Source: RGIG3159 sp034927685 (lineage in GTDB: Bacteria > Bacillota > Clostridia > Oscillospirales > Oscillospiraceae). Taken from it: a stretch of DNA of 64,000 bases. Shown piece after piece: positions 18,366 to 25,906 of the stretch. The first letter of the stretch is position 1, and every line of letters starts with the position of its first letter. The stretch lies in the NCBI GenBank assembly GCA_034927685.1, contig JAYFPO010000013.1:80460-144459 (forward strand), read 5' to 3'. The position numbers were made by a program, and so were the translations under genes. Under the pieces are notes generated by a model. The model saw only the letters and a list, made by a program, of their open reading frames with translations. It had not been told where the DNA came from and did not search any database.

Positions 18366-19268
18366 TTACTCCTTTGCAAGCTCAATGAGCTTGCGCATTC
18401 TGTGATTCATCGCCGATTTGGTCACCGGCGGATCGGTCAGCTCGGAGAGCTCCGTCAGGGTTGCCTCGGGATTGTCCTGCCGCAGCGCGGCGGTCTCCCG
18501 CAGTTTCTGCGGCAGATTTTCCATCTTCCCGGCGCGCTCCAGCAGACGGATGGCCGCGAGCTGCTCCTGCGCCGCGTCCACCACCTTGGTCAGGTTGGCG
18601 GTCTCGCAGTTGACGCGGCGGTTGACGCCGTTAATCAGTTCCTTCTCAACCTTGGCCTCCATAATGCCCATCGCGCAGACCGGCGCGCCGACTGCCGTCA
18701 AAAAATCCTCAATGCTGTCGGACTGTTTAAAATAGAGTACGATACAGCCCGCCCGCTCTGTCTCCTTGGGAGAGAGGTCCAGCTCCCGCATCAGCGCATG
18801 GGTCTCCCGCCCGACCTTGTAGTGGGTAGTGGAAAGCTCCAGATGATACCGCTTTTCCGGGTCGGTCACGGAGCCGCCCGCGAGAAACGCGCCGCGCAGG
18901 AAGGCATAGACACAGCACTCGTTTTCCAGCACGCCATAGTTGACATGCAGAGCCGGGTCGCCCTCCGGGGAAAAGCCGAATGCCTCGTGAATTTTTTGCA
19001 GCTTTTCCCGGTCGGTGACCTGGAATACCAGCTTCCCCCGCCCGTCTGAAGGCGTCTGGTCAAAGGAGAGGCCAAAGGCTTTTTTGAAGAGCCGCGGCAG
19101 CCGCGCGGCAAAGTCCGCGCTCTCCGTTACAACCCGGACCAGCCCGCTCTGAAAAGTGTTACAATACAGAAGAATGCCGAAGCACTCGGACACCGCGCAG
19201 CATTTTCGCGCGATGGGTTGGCGGCACAGTTCCGCCTTGGCATTGGAGGAAAAAGACACAGTCAGCAT
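18366..19268 (-). CDS. whiA: DNA-binding protein WhiA
   Basis: A 300-residue protein with an N-terminal LAGLIDADG-homing-endonuclease-like domain, without nuclease function in the family, and a C-terminal helix-turn-helix (LTELSELTDPPVTKSAMNHR). In Bacillus and Streptomyces WhiA influences cell division and chromosome segregation, or sporulation. The start at 19268 (MLTVSFSS) overlaps the yvcK stop by seven bases; longer readings run into yvcK. The rapZ-yvcK-whiA order is a classic Gram-positive cluster. Confidence 0.95.
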   Translation of the reverse strand: MLTVSFSSNAKAELCRQPIARKCCAVSECFGILLYCNTFQSGLVRVVTESADFAARLPRLFKKAFGLSFDQTPSDGRGKLVFQVTDREKLQKIHEAFGFSPEGDPALHVNYGVLENECCVYAFLRGAFLAGGSVTDPEKRYHLELSTTHYKVGRETHALMRELDLSPKETERAGCIVLYFKQSDSIEDFLTAVGAPVCAMGIMEAKVEKELINGVNRRVNCETANLTKVVDAAQEQLAAIRLLERAGKMENLPQKLRETAALRQDNPEATLTELSELTDPPVTKSAMNHRMRKLIELAKE

Positions 19269-20302
19269 TCCCTTCTCTTTTTTTCGAATACTTCCATGAT
19301 CGCGGCAGACAACTTCTCCGCGTCGTGCCGCGCGAATCGGGAATGGGCGGTCAGCGGCTTTTCCACCACCTCGATGCCCAGCGCCTCGATCTCCTCGCGG
19401 CACAGCCGAATTGGCTCGCTATCCTCCCGGCGGTAGGCCTCCGCCACCCCGGGATCGACCGAAGCGCTGTTGGCAATGCAGACGTCCACAAGCCCGGGCG
19501 CGGCGTGGGCACAGAACGCCTTCAGGTGGTCGATGCCCGTATACCCCTCCGTTTCGCCGTCCTGCGTCATGACATTCATGATAAAAAGCTTCAGCGCGCG
19601 CGAGGCGGCCACGGCTTCGGTAATGCCCTCCACCAGGAAGTTCGGGATGATGCTGGTGTAGAGGCTGCCCGGGCCGATCACGATGAGGTCGGCGTTCAGA
19701 ATCTCCTGCACGCTGTCGCCCAGCGCCTTTGGGCGGCGCGGCACCAGCCGTACCTCCCTGATTCTGCAATTGTTGACCTTCTTGTCGTAATAGATCTTGC
19801 TCTCACCCAGCGTCGTGCGGCCGTTTTCGAACTCCGCCTCCAAAAAGATGCTCTCGTCGGTCACAGGCAACACCTTACCGGTCACGGCAAGCAGCTCGCA
19901 GAGCTGGCGCACCGCCTCTTCGAAGCTGCCGCAGATCTCGGACATGGCGGCCAGCAACAGATTGCCCATGCTCTGCCCGCCAAGAGAGCCTGTGGAAAAC
20001 CGGTAGGTCATCAATTTCTCGAGCATCGGCTCCGCGTTGGAAAGCGCCATGATGCAGTTGCGAATATCGCCGGGCGGCAGGATGCCGAGGTCCTCACGCA
20101 GCACGCCGGAACCGCCGCCATCGTCGGAGACCGCAACGATACCGGTCAGTTGGGTCGTATAGCGTTTGAGGCCGCGCAAAACCGTTGACTGGCCGTGCCC
20201 ACCGCCGATGGCCACGATCCGCGGCTCCCGCTGCCGGGGAACATAGACCTTTGTCTCCGATTCATAATGATAAAGTGGCTGCGCACCGATCAGTTTTGAC
20301 AT
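19262..20302 (-). CDS. yvcK: gluconeogenesis factor YvcK/CofD-like
   Basis: A 346-residue protein of the CofD-like YvcK family, which binds UDP-sugars and is needed for normal cell-wall synthesis on gluconeogenic carbon sources. The nucleotide-binding opening reads VAIGGGHGQSTVLRGLK, followed by AVSDDGGGSG, and the PPGDIRNC block is typical. It lies between rapZ and whiA with a six-base gap to rapZ. The true CofD of F420 synthesis is unlikely because of the family motifs and the context. Confidence 0.95.
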   Translation of the reverse strand: MSKLIGAQPLYHYESETKVYVPRQREPRIVAIGGGHGQSTVLRGLKRYTTQLTGIVAVSDDGGGSGVLREDLGILPPGDIRNCIMALSNAEPMLEKLMTYRFSTGSLGGQSMGNLLLAAMSEICGSFEEAVRQLCELLAVTGKVLPVTDESIFLEAEFENGRTTLGESKIYYDKKVNNCRIREVRLVPRRPKALGDSVQEILNADLIVIGPGSLYTSIIPNFLVEGITEAVAASRALKLFIMNVMTQDGETEGYTGIDHLKAFCAHAAPGLVDVCIANSASVDPGVAEAYRREDSEPIRLCREEIEALGIEVVEKPLTAHSRFARHDAEKLSAAIMEVFEKKRREC

Positions 20303-20308
20303 ATTCTG

Positions 20309-21172
20309 TCACCTTCTGCCCATATCCCGGTGGCTGACGGCCGTGGCAAATCCTCGTTTTGAAACGAACTCACCCAGCTCCTTGGCGATGGCCACGGAGC
20401 GGTGCTGACCGCCGGTACAGCCCACGGCGATCGTCAGGTTCGTCTTTCCTTCCTCCATGTGGAGCGGCAGGGAAAACGCCAGCAGATCCTCCAGTTTCCC
20501 CACATAGTCCTTGGTCTGCTGATAGGAGAACACAAAGTCCCGCACATCCTGATCGAGTCCGGTCTTATGCCGCATTTCCTCAATATAATAGGGGTTCGGC
20601 AGGAACCGCACGTCAAACACCAGATCGGCGTCCATGGGCAGGCCGAACTTGAAGCCGAAGGAGATGATCTTCACCGCCATACTGTGCTCCCGGGCCACGC
20701 TGCCCTCAAAGAGACGGATCATCTCGCAGCGCAGCTTTCCAGCGGTAAGCGTCGAGGTGTCGATGATATAGGCGGCGCGGTTCCGCACCGGCTCGAGCAG
20801 CTGACGTTCCCGCTCCACCGCCTGCAACAGCGTTGAGCCGTCCCGCATCAGGGGGTGCATGCGCCGGGTTTCCTTGAATCTGGAGATCAAAACCTCGGTA
20901 GAGGCCTCAAAAAAGAGAATCGTATACTCGCACTTCATGGCGTCCAACCGGTCCAGCGCCCGGAACAGACCGTCGAAGGTCAGACTGCCGCGCACATCCG
21001 TCACCAGCGCCACGCGCTCGTAGCGCCCCTTGGTAGCAAGGCAGATCTGGGCAAACTGCGGAATCAGATCCACCGGCATATTGTCCACGCAATAAAACCC
21101 AATGTCCTCCAATGTCCTGCTGGCGCGGCTTTTTCCCGCGCCGGACAGGCCGGAAATAATCACAAAATCCAT
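20309..21172 (-). CDS. rapZ: RNase adapter RapZ / nucleotide-binding YvcJ
   Basis: P-loop protein of 287 residues. Walker A is GLSGAGKS near the N terminus; the C-terminal half has the conserved FDVRFLPNP and GCTGGQHRSV segments, the latter a phosphate/sugar-binding site in the family. In E. coli it targets GlmY/GlmZ small RNAs; in Firmicutes (YvcJ) it hydrolyses GTP and affects competence and cell-wall precursor supply. It follows murB after three bases. Linkage to murB and yvcK points to envelope-precursor control. Confidence 0.95.
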   Translation of the reverse strand: MDFVIISGLSGAGKSRASRTLEDIGFYCVDNMPVDLIPQFAQICLATKGRYERVALVTDVRGSLTFDGLFRALDRLDAMKCEYTILFFEASTEVLISRFKETRRMHPLMRDGSTLLQAVERERQLLEPVRNRAAYIIDTSTLTAGKLRCEMIRLFEGSVAREHSMAVKIISFGFKFGLPMDADLVFDVRFLPNPYYIEEMRHKTGLDQDVRDFVFSYQQTKDYVGKLEDLLAFSLPLHMEEGKTNLTIAVGCTGGQHRSVAIAKELGEFVSKRGFATAVSHRDMGRR

Positions 21173-21175
21173 ATT

Positions 21176-22093
21176 TTACCCTCGAAAGAGCCGGATTTCC
21201 GGCTCCAGCTCCACGCCGGACGTCTCCAGCACCCGCTTCTGCACCTGCTCCACCAGACTTAACACATCCTTTGCCGTAGCGCCGCCCAAATTGACGAGAA
21301 AGCCCGCATGTTTTTCAGACACCGCGGCGCCGCCGACGCGGAACCCTTTGAGTCCCGCCTCCTCGATGAGCGCGGCGGCATAGTGCCCCTCCGGCCGTTT
21401 GAAAGCCGACCCGGCCGAGGGCAGCTCCAGCGGCTGCTTCTCCCGCCGCCGCTGGGAAAAGTCCTGCATTTTGGCGCGAATCTCCTCGTGGCTCCCCTTT
21501 TGCAGCGCGAACACCGTAGAGAGAATCATCCCATCCATGTTCTGGAACGCGCTGCCGCGGTAGTGAAAGCCCTGTTCTCCCCCCACATAGTCCCGCGGCG
21601 TACCGTCCCCGGTCAGCGTCGCGGTTTTCTCGGCCGTCTGCCGGATCTCGCCGCCGTAGGCGCCGGCATTCATATAGACGCCGCCGCCGACGCTTCCGGG
21701 AATCCCCTGGGCAAACTCCAGGCCCGCAAGGTCCAGCGAGGCGGCCAGCAGCGAGAGCTTCGCCAGGGTCGCGCCGCATTCCGCCTCGATGTGCGTATCA
21801 TCTACCTGCCGCAGCGCGCCGAGGCCGTCCCGTGTCTCGATCACGACGCCGCGCAGGCCCTCGTCCGGGATCAGCACATTGGTGCACGCGCCCAGAACCA
21901 GCGGACGCACGCCAAGTTCCCGCAGGGCAAGCCAGGCGGCCCGCAGCTCCGCGGCGGATTTCGGCAGCAGCATGACGTCACAGGGCCCGCCGATGCGGAA
22001 GGAGGTGCGCTCCTTCATGGAAACCTGCTCATTTATTTGCAATTCCGGGAGCTTTTCCCGAAAATATCGAAGAATATCAGAATTTTGACTCAT
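21176..22093 (-). CDS. murB: UDP-N-acetylenolpyruvoylglucosamine reductase MurB
   Basis: FAD-dependent cytoplasmic enzyme that makes UDP-MurNAc in peptidoglycan synthesis. The 305-residue protein shows the FAD-binding blocks SFRIGGPCDV and the GIPGSVGGGVYMNAGAYGGE signature, plus a catalytic serine in SAGSAFKRP. This is the type IIa/b (Gram-positive) MurB pattern. The ATG at 22093 follows GGAGG at a normal distance; a longer frame runs into the promoter and is rejected. It is the first gene of the murB-rapZ-yvcK-whiA-dnaE operon. Confidence 0.96.
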   Translation of the reverse strand: MSQNSDILRYFREKLPELQINEQVSMKERTSFRIGGPCDVMLLPKSAAELRAAWLALRELGVRPLVLGACTNVLIPDEGLRGVVIETRDGLGALRQVDDTHIEAECGATLAKLSLLAASLDLAGLEFAQGIPGSVGGGVYMNAGAYGGEIRQTAEKTATLTGDGTPRDYVGGEQGFHYRGSAFQNMDGMILSTVFALQKGSHEEIRAKMQDFSQRRREKQPLELPSAGSAFKRPEGHYAAALIEEAGLKGFRVGGAAVSEKHAGFLVNLGGATAKDVLSLVEQVQKRVLETSGVELEPEIRLFRG

Positions 22094-22121
22094 AAACGCC
22101 TCCGGGTGGATAGTACTTGTT

Positions 22122-22150
22122 ATTATATCAGTTTTGTAACCATTTGGCAA
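22122..22150 (-). promoter_or_regulatory. SigA promoter of the murB operon
   Basis: On the minus strand TTGCCA (22145-22150), 17 bases, TATAAT (22122-22127). It reads into murB about 30 bases downstream. Confidence 0.85.
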
Positions 22151-22278
22151 TACATCCGATAAGTTTGCTTTTCTTCCTCATTTGGGAAACCGCCGTCCGT
22201 GATTGCTCCTTTTCTGCAAAGAAAGCGAACCAAAAAAACAGGAACCGATTAAAAAAGGAAGCAAGATCGAAAAACTTA

Positions 22279-22287
22279 TGCTATAAT
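22279..22287 (+). promoter_or_regulatory. extended -10 promoter before the mgtC leader
   Basis: TGC followed by TATAAT (22282-22287) forms an extended -10; the -35 region is weak. It would start a leader of about 135 bases ahead of the MgtC-family gene, covering the structured RNA that follows. Confidence 0.6.
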
Positions 22288-22323
22288 AGCCAAAACGCGA
22301 CGCAGATGCGCAGCCCGCGGGTT

Positions 22324-22415
22324 CCGTGGAGTACGCGGCGCACGTATGCGCCGCCGGTCGTTTGGACGGTTCCACGCGGTTGACGGCAGAGACGTACTCT
22401 ACCGCCTGTTTTTTT
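22324..22415 (+). promoter_or_regulatory. candidate attenuator/riboswitch-like leader of the mgtC gene
   Basis: Between the promoter and the gene are mutually exclusive pairings. GTGGAGTACG (22326-22335) can pair with CGTACTCTAC (22393-22402) over 10 positions, enclosing a 7-bp hairpin (22335-22341 with 22348-22354, loop ACGTAT). Alternatively CGGCAGAG (22384-22391) pairs with CTCTACCG (22397-22404) with one mismatch, giving a hairpin followed by CCTG and seven T, an intrinsic terminator. A third option pairs CGTGGA (22325-22330) with TCCACG (22371-22376). I do not recognise the M-box, yybP-ykoY or another known class, but cannot run a search. Confidence 0.6.
22384..22415 (+). terminator. leader terminator (attenuator) upstream of mgtC
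   Basis: The 8-position stem with one mismatch (22384-22391 with 22397-22404) and a T7 run (22409-22415) ends just before the CAGGAGG ribosome site (22416-22422). CCTG and CAGG flanking the T run could also pair and hide that site. Confidence 0.6.
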
Positions 22416-22428
22416 CAGGAGGATTGTC

Positions 22429-23127
22429 ATGTATCAGGACATCATCACATTTTTCCGCGACTTCAATACGGTGTCCATTATCGTCAGAATGCTGGTCGCC
22501 ACGCTCATGGGCGGCGTCATTGGCATGGAGCGCGGCCGGCACGGCCGTGCCGCCGGACTCCGGACCCATGTGCTGGTCTGCCTCGGCGCAGCGATCACCG
22601 CCATTGTAGGCCTCTACACCACAGAGACGCTCGGCTATTCGAGCGATCCGCTTCGGGTCGGCGCCCAGGTGATGTCCGGCATCGGCTTTCTGGGCGTCGG
22701 CTCCATCCTGATCGTCGGCAAAAGTCAGATCCGTGGACTGACCACAGCGGCGGGCCTCTGGGTGACCGCAGCCATCGGCCTGGCGGCCGGCATCGGCTAC
22801 ATTGAGATCACGCTGGCAGGCACGCTCATCGTATTCTTCACCATGACTTTTCTGACCAAGCTGGAGGCCTCCTCGCGCTTCGAAAGCAACTTTGAGCATT
22901 ATTACATTGAACTGAGCAGCGTGGACCGCGCGGCGGCGCTGATTGAAGAGCTGCGGGACCGTACCGGCGCCACGGAAACGGAAATTACCAGGGCCCGCAG
23001 CGGCATTGCGGGACATATTGGCCTTGAGGTAATAGCGCCGTTGGCCGCGAAGGGGCATAGTATGGAAGCGGAGATCGCCGACCTGCAATCGCGGGATTTT
23101 GTGGTGGTCGCCGTCAAGTCTTATTAA
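22429..23127 (+). CDS. MgtC/SapB-family membrane protein
   Basis: A 232-residue inner-membrane protein. Residues about 15-145 form the four- to five-helix MgtC core, with the conserved GGVIGMERGRHGRAAGLRTH and SGIGFLGVGSI blocks; the rest is a soluble ACT-like tail with a beta-alpha pattern. Family members are linked to growth at low magnesium and to ATP synthase control in Salmonella, but most, including this one, have no assigned role. The ATG at 22429 follows CAGGAGG after six bases. The attenuator-like leader suggests regulation by a small ligand or ion (inference). Confidence 0.9.
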   Translation: MYQDIITFFRDFNTVSIIVRMLVATLMGGVIGMERGRHGRAAGLRTHVLVCLGAAITAIVGLYTTETLGYSSDPLRVGAQVMSGIGFLGVGSILIVGKSQIRGLTTAAGLWVTAAIGLAAGIGYIEITLAGTLIVFFTMTFLTKLEASSRFESNFEHYYIELSSVDRAAALIEELRDRTGATETEITRARSGIAGHIGLEVIAPLAAKGHSMEAEIADLQSRDFVVVAVKSY

Positions 23128-23140
23128 AGAAGGTGTAACC

Positions 23141-23695
23141 TTGCGCTTTTTTGGACATTTGAAAACGGTAACCAGACATCGCTTTCTGGTGATGAAAGGT
23201 TGTTTTCAGGTGGGGCTCTACTGGCAGGGCCTGACCCATGATCTGTCGAAGTTTTCTCCGGCGGAATTCTGGCCCGGCGTGCGATACTATCAGGGAACAC
23301 GCAGCCCAAACGTCCGCGAGCGGGAGGAAAACGGATACTCTCTTGCCTGGATGCACCACAAGGGCCGCAACCGGCATCATTTTGAATATTGGACCGATCT
23401 GATCCCCGGCACGCGGACCTATGGCCCCGTGCCGATGCCGAACCGTTATCTTGCGGAGATGTTTCTGGATCGGGTCGCCGCCTGCAAGACCTATCAGGGC
23501 ACGGCCTATACGGACGCCTCCGCGCTCGAATATTTCGACCGCGCGCGGGAAACCTCCCTGATTCATCCGGAGACGCTGCGCAAGCTCCGGTTTCTTCTGA
23601 CGATGCTCCGCGACCGCGGCGAGCAGGAGACCTACCGCTTTCTCCGAGAGACGGTCGTCCCGGGCAAACCCTTCGCGGAGGAAGCCGCAAAATAA
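23141..23695 (+). CDS. DUF5662 family protein
   Basis: A 184-residue soluble protein of unknown function from a TTG start at 23141, preceded by AGAAGGTG; an upstream start would overlap mgtC without a ribosome site. The features are His-rich and Asp-rich blocks typical of DUF5662: GLTHDLSKFSP, MHHKGRNRHHFEYW and PMPNRYLAEMFLDR, which look like metal ligands of an HD-like helical fold (inference). It follows mgtC by 13 bases and is likely co-transcribed. No signal peptide. Confidence 0.8.
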   Translation: MRFFGHLKTVTRHRFLVMKGCFQVGLYWQGLTHDLSKFSPAEFWPGVRYYQGTRSPNVREREENGYSLAWMHHKGRNRHHFEYWTDLIPGTRTYGPVPMPNRYLAEMFLDRVAACKTYQGTAYTDASALEYFDRARETSLIHPETLRKLRFLLTMLRDRGEQETYRFLRETVVPGKPFAEEAAK

Positions 23696-23724
23696 TGCCC
23701 CGGCGCTGCGGCGCAATTGAAACA

Positions 23725-23807
23725 GGTAGGGCGGCTTGCCTGCAAGCCGCCCTAGTCCTCGGAGACATGCCGAGGGACGCGGCGGGATGCGGGTATCCCG
23801 CCCTACC
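23725..23807. repeat. triple-palindrome element with GGTAGGGCGG ends
   Basis: Three adjacent hairpins: a perfect palindrome TAGGGCGGCTTGC/GCAAGCCGCCCTA (23727-23754), CCTCGG/CCGAGG (23757-23762 with 23770-23775) and GGCGGGAT/ATCCCGCC (23781-23788 with 23795-23802). The outer ends GGTAGGGCGG and CCGCCCTACC are inverted repeats of each other. It lies between convergent genes. It resembles REP/BIME-like intergenic repeats and may also stop transcription from either side. Confidence 0.7.
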
Positions 23808-23927
23808 GTAATGGTTCCCTGCCTATTTCCCCGGAATTTTCCGCAATTCACTCAAAGCTGCACCCAATTCGACGTTCGTCATGCTTCTTCAGGCGCGGAT
23901 GCCTGCGCTTCGGCAAAACCAATCGCG

Positions 23928-24896
23928 TCACAGCCCCTTCGCCGTTCCGAAGTATTCCTCCACGAAATCGACCTGCTTTACCTGAAATTCCCGGCCGTTC
24001 AGTGGTTCCAGACAGCCCGCGTCGCTCGTAAAGCAGAAGCGCAGCTTGTAGGCGTAAAGCGCCTGATTGGTCTTTTCATAGCGTTTGTCCAGCTTGCCGT
24101 ATTTTCCGTCCCCCAGCAGCGGATGCCCGGCGGCAGCCATCATGGCGCGAATCTGGTGCGTCCGCCCGGTGACCAGCTCGCATTCCACGAGGGAGAGGTC
24201 GTTCCGGACCTCCAGCGTTTTGTAGAGCGTCACGGCGGTTTTGGAGCCTGGCTGCGGGATTTTCGTAACGTAGACGCGGTTTTCCTTCGCGTCCTTGAAC
24301 AGGTACCCCTCCAGCCGTCCCGCTCTGGGCGACGGCGTCCCATGGACAATGCAAAGATATTTTTTCTCCAACTCGCGGTCCTTGATCTTCTGGTTCATCG
24401 TCCGCAGCGCCTCCGCGTTTTTCGCCGCGATGACGATCCCGCCGGTGTTGCGGTCAATGCGGTTGCAAAGGGCGGGAGCGAACGCGTTTTCCTCACGCGG
24501 CCGCCACTCCCCTTTCCCATAGAGATAGGCCTGGATGTGGTCGATGAGCGTCTTGCCGTATTCCGCGCCGTCGTGGGGATGTACGGCAAGCCCCGGGCGC
24601 TTGTCCACCAGCAGAATATTTTCATCTTCGTAGACAATATGCAGCTTCGGGGCGGCAACCTTCAGGTAGGCGTTTCCCTCCCGCGGGCGTTCAAAAAACT
24701 CATCGTTCAGATACATCTGGACGATGCTGCCCTCCTGCAGCCGGGTGTCCCGGTCTGCGCGCTTACCGTCCACCTTGATCCGCTTCAGCCGGATATACTT
24801 TTGGGCCAGCGACGCGGGGAGGAGCGGCACAGTTTTGGCCAGGAAGCGGTCCAACCGCTGCCCGCCGTCGTTTTTTTGTATCAAAAATTCCTTCAT
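23928..24896 (-). CDS. RluA-family RNA pseudouridine synthase
   Basis: A 322-residue enzyme converting uridine to pseudouridine in rRNA or tRNA. An S4 RNA-binding domain occupies about 13-65, then the RluA catalytic domain with the catalytic Asp148 in NRIDRNTGG (usually HRLDRxTSG) and the GRTHQIRAMMAAAGHPLLGD signature. Which RNA position it modifies (RluC, RluD or other) cannot be told. It is a lone minus-strand gene facing the DUF5662 gene. The ATG at 24896 has a plausible GAAGGGAAGG site upstream. Confidence 0.92.
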   Translation of the reverse strand: MKEFLIQKNDGGQRLDRFLAKTVPLLPASLAQKYIRLKRIKVDGKRADRDTRLQEGSIVQMYLNDEFFERPREGNAYLKVAAPKLHIVYEDENILLVDKRPGLAVHPHDGAEYGKTLIDHIQAYLYGKGEWRPREENAFAPALCNRIDRNTGGIVIAAKNAEALRTMNQKIKDRELEKKYLCIVHGTPSPRAGRLEGYLFKDAKENRVYVTKIPQPGSKTAVTLYKTLEVRNDLSLVECELVTGRTHQIRAMMAAAGHPLLGDGKYGKLDKRYEKTNQALYAYKLRFCFTSDAGCLEPLNGREFQVKQVDFVEEYFGTAKGL

Positions 24897-24919
24897 ATGG
24901 TCGCCTTCCCTTCGTCTTT

Positions 24920-24948
24920 ACTATGGCGGGCGGATACAAAAAAGTCAA
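24920..24948 (-). promoter_or_regulatory. possible promoter of the rluA-type gene
   Basis: Minus strand TTGACT (24943-24948), 17 bases, CATAGT (24920-24925). The -35 is good, the -10 weak. Confidence 0.45.
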
Positions 24949-25017
24949 CTGGTTTTTTGTGCGCCGCCGGAAAGACGCCAAATGTGCCTGAAAAGCGGAA
25001 GTTTTTTGAAAAAGTAT

Positions 25018-25046
25018 TTGACAACCAGCGACTGATCCACTATAAT
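25018..25046 (+). promoter_or_regulatory. consensus SigA promoter of the DUF177-rpmF operon
   Basis: TTGACA (25018-25023), 17 bases, TATAAT (25041-25046): a perfect consensus, as fits strong ribosomal-protein expression. Confidence 0.93.
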
Positions 25047-25078
25047 AATCGATGCGTGATTACGGCGAGGAGAGAACT

Positions 25079-25585
25079 ATGCTGTTAAATCTGTCTAAAA
25101 TTGTAGGCTGTCCCGGCATGGTCCCCTTCGAAACGGCTCTGGACCTGAGCGACCTTTCTTTTGGCGACTGTCACCCCGCTCGGGTGCCGGTTCTGGCAAA
25201 AGGAACCGTTCGGAACAGTGCCGGTGTGCTTCTTCTTCGCGGCACGGTAGAGACAACGCTGCATGGCGTCTGCGACCGCTGCCTGAAGCCGTTTGAAAGG
25301 TTCGTATCCTATCCGCTGGAGGCGGTGCTGGTCAAGGAGCTGGAGAACGAGAAGGATGAAAACGAATGGGTCTTTCTGCTGCAAAACGATTGCGCTGACC
25401 TGACTGATATCATCAGGACTACGTTCGTGCTGAACATGGATTCACGGCTGCTTTGCAGAGAAGACTGCAAGGGCCTTTGCTTCCGGTGCGGCAAGGATTT
25501 GAACGATGGACCTTGCGATTGTCAGCCTGAGGCCGACCCCCGACTGGCGGTGTTGCAGAAGCTGCTAACGGGAAAGAATCCGTAG
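25079..25585 (+). CDS. yceD: DUF177/YceD family protein
   Basis: A 168-residue protein of the DUF177 family, found next to rpmF in most bacteria; in plants and some bacteria it is linked to 23S rRNA accumulation. Cysteine pairs in CDRCLKPF and the C-terminal CKGLCFRCGKDLN with CDC suggest a zinc site. The ATG at 25079 follows GGCGAGGAG. It is followed by rpmF after 47 bases and probably shares its promoter, so a ribosome-assembly role is likely. Confidence 0.88.
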   Translation: MLLNLSKIVGCPGMVPFETALDLSDLSFGDCHPARVPVLAKGTVRNSAGVLLLRGTVETTLHGVCDRCLKPFERFVSYPLEAVLVKELENEKDENEWVFLLQNDCADLTDIIRTTFVLNMDSRLLCREDCKGLCFRCGKDLNDGPCDCQPEADPRLAVLQKLLTGKNP

Positions 25586-25632
25586 TATTATGAGTATATG
25601 CCGCCAGGCATTTTTACCAAGGAGGTGTCATC

Positions 25633-25818
25633 ATGGCTGTTCCAAAGTGTAAAGTATCCAAGGCAAGACGCGATAAGAGACGTAGTTCCCACTGGAAAGT
25701 GTCCGCTCCCGGTTTTGTTGCCTGCCCCAAGTGCGGTGAACCCGTCATGCCCCACAGAGCATGCAAAGCTTGCGGTACCTACAACGGCCGCGAGGTTATC
25801 GCGGCGGAGAAAAACTGA
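25633..25818 (+). CDS. rpmF: 50S ribosomal protein L32
   Basis: A 61-residue ribosomal protein of the large subunit. It begins MAVPKCKVSKARRDKRRS and has a zinc ribbon with cysteines 31, 34, 44 and 47 (CPKCGEP and CKACG), so it is the zinc-containing C+ form. A strong AAGGAGGTG ribosome site precedes the ATG. A terminator hairpin follows within 10 bases. Confidence 0.97.
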   Translation: MAVPKCKVSKARRDKRRSSHWKVSAPGFVACPKCGEPVMPHRACKACGTYNGREVIAAEKN

Positions 25819-25826
25819 CAAGGTGA

Positions 25827-25855
25827 GAGGAAGGCTCGTCCTTCCTCTTTTCTTG
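25827..25855 (+). terminator. terminator after rpmF
   Basis: GAGGAAGG/CCTTCCTC stem with a five-base loop, then TTTTCTT. It lies between rpmF and der, so der may be reached by read-through or may have its own weak promoter. Confidence 0.85.
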
Positions 25856-25906
25856 TATCAAAATTCAAATATCCGCCTATTCTTCTCTAAAAGGAGGCGT
25901 TTTATT

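Noticed and set aside
22324..22428. M-box or yybP-ykoY riboswitch ahead of mgtC
   Set aside because: The conserved cores of these classes as I know them are not visible; kept only as an unclassified attenuator-like leader.
23725..23807. CRISPR-like repeat array
   Set aside because: The hairpins differ in sequence, there are no regular repeats with spacers, and no cas genes are nearby.
25598..25906. Long in-frame extension of der through rpmF
   Set aside because: It overlaps rpmF and a terminator; the ATG at 25907 has a strong ribosome site and gives the normal Der length.
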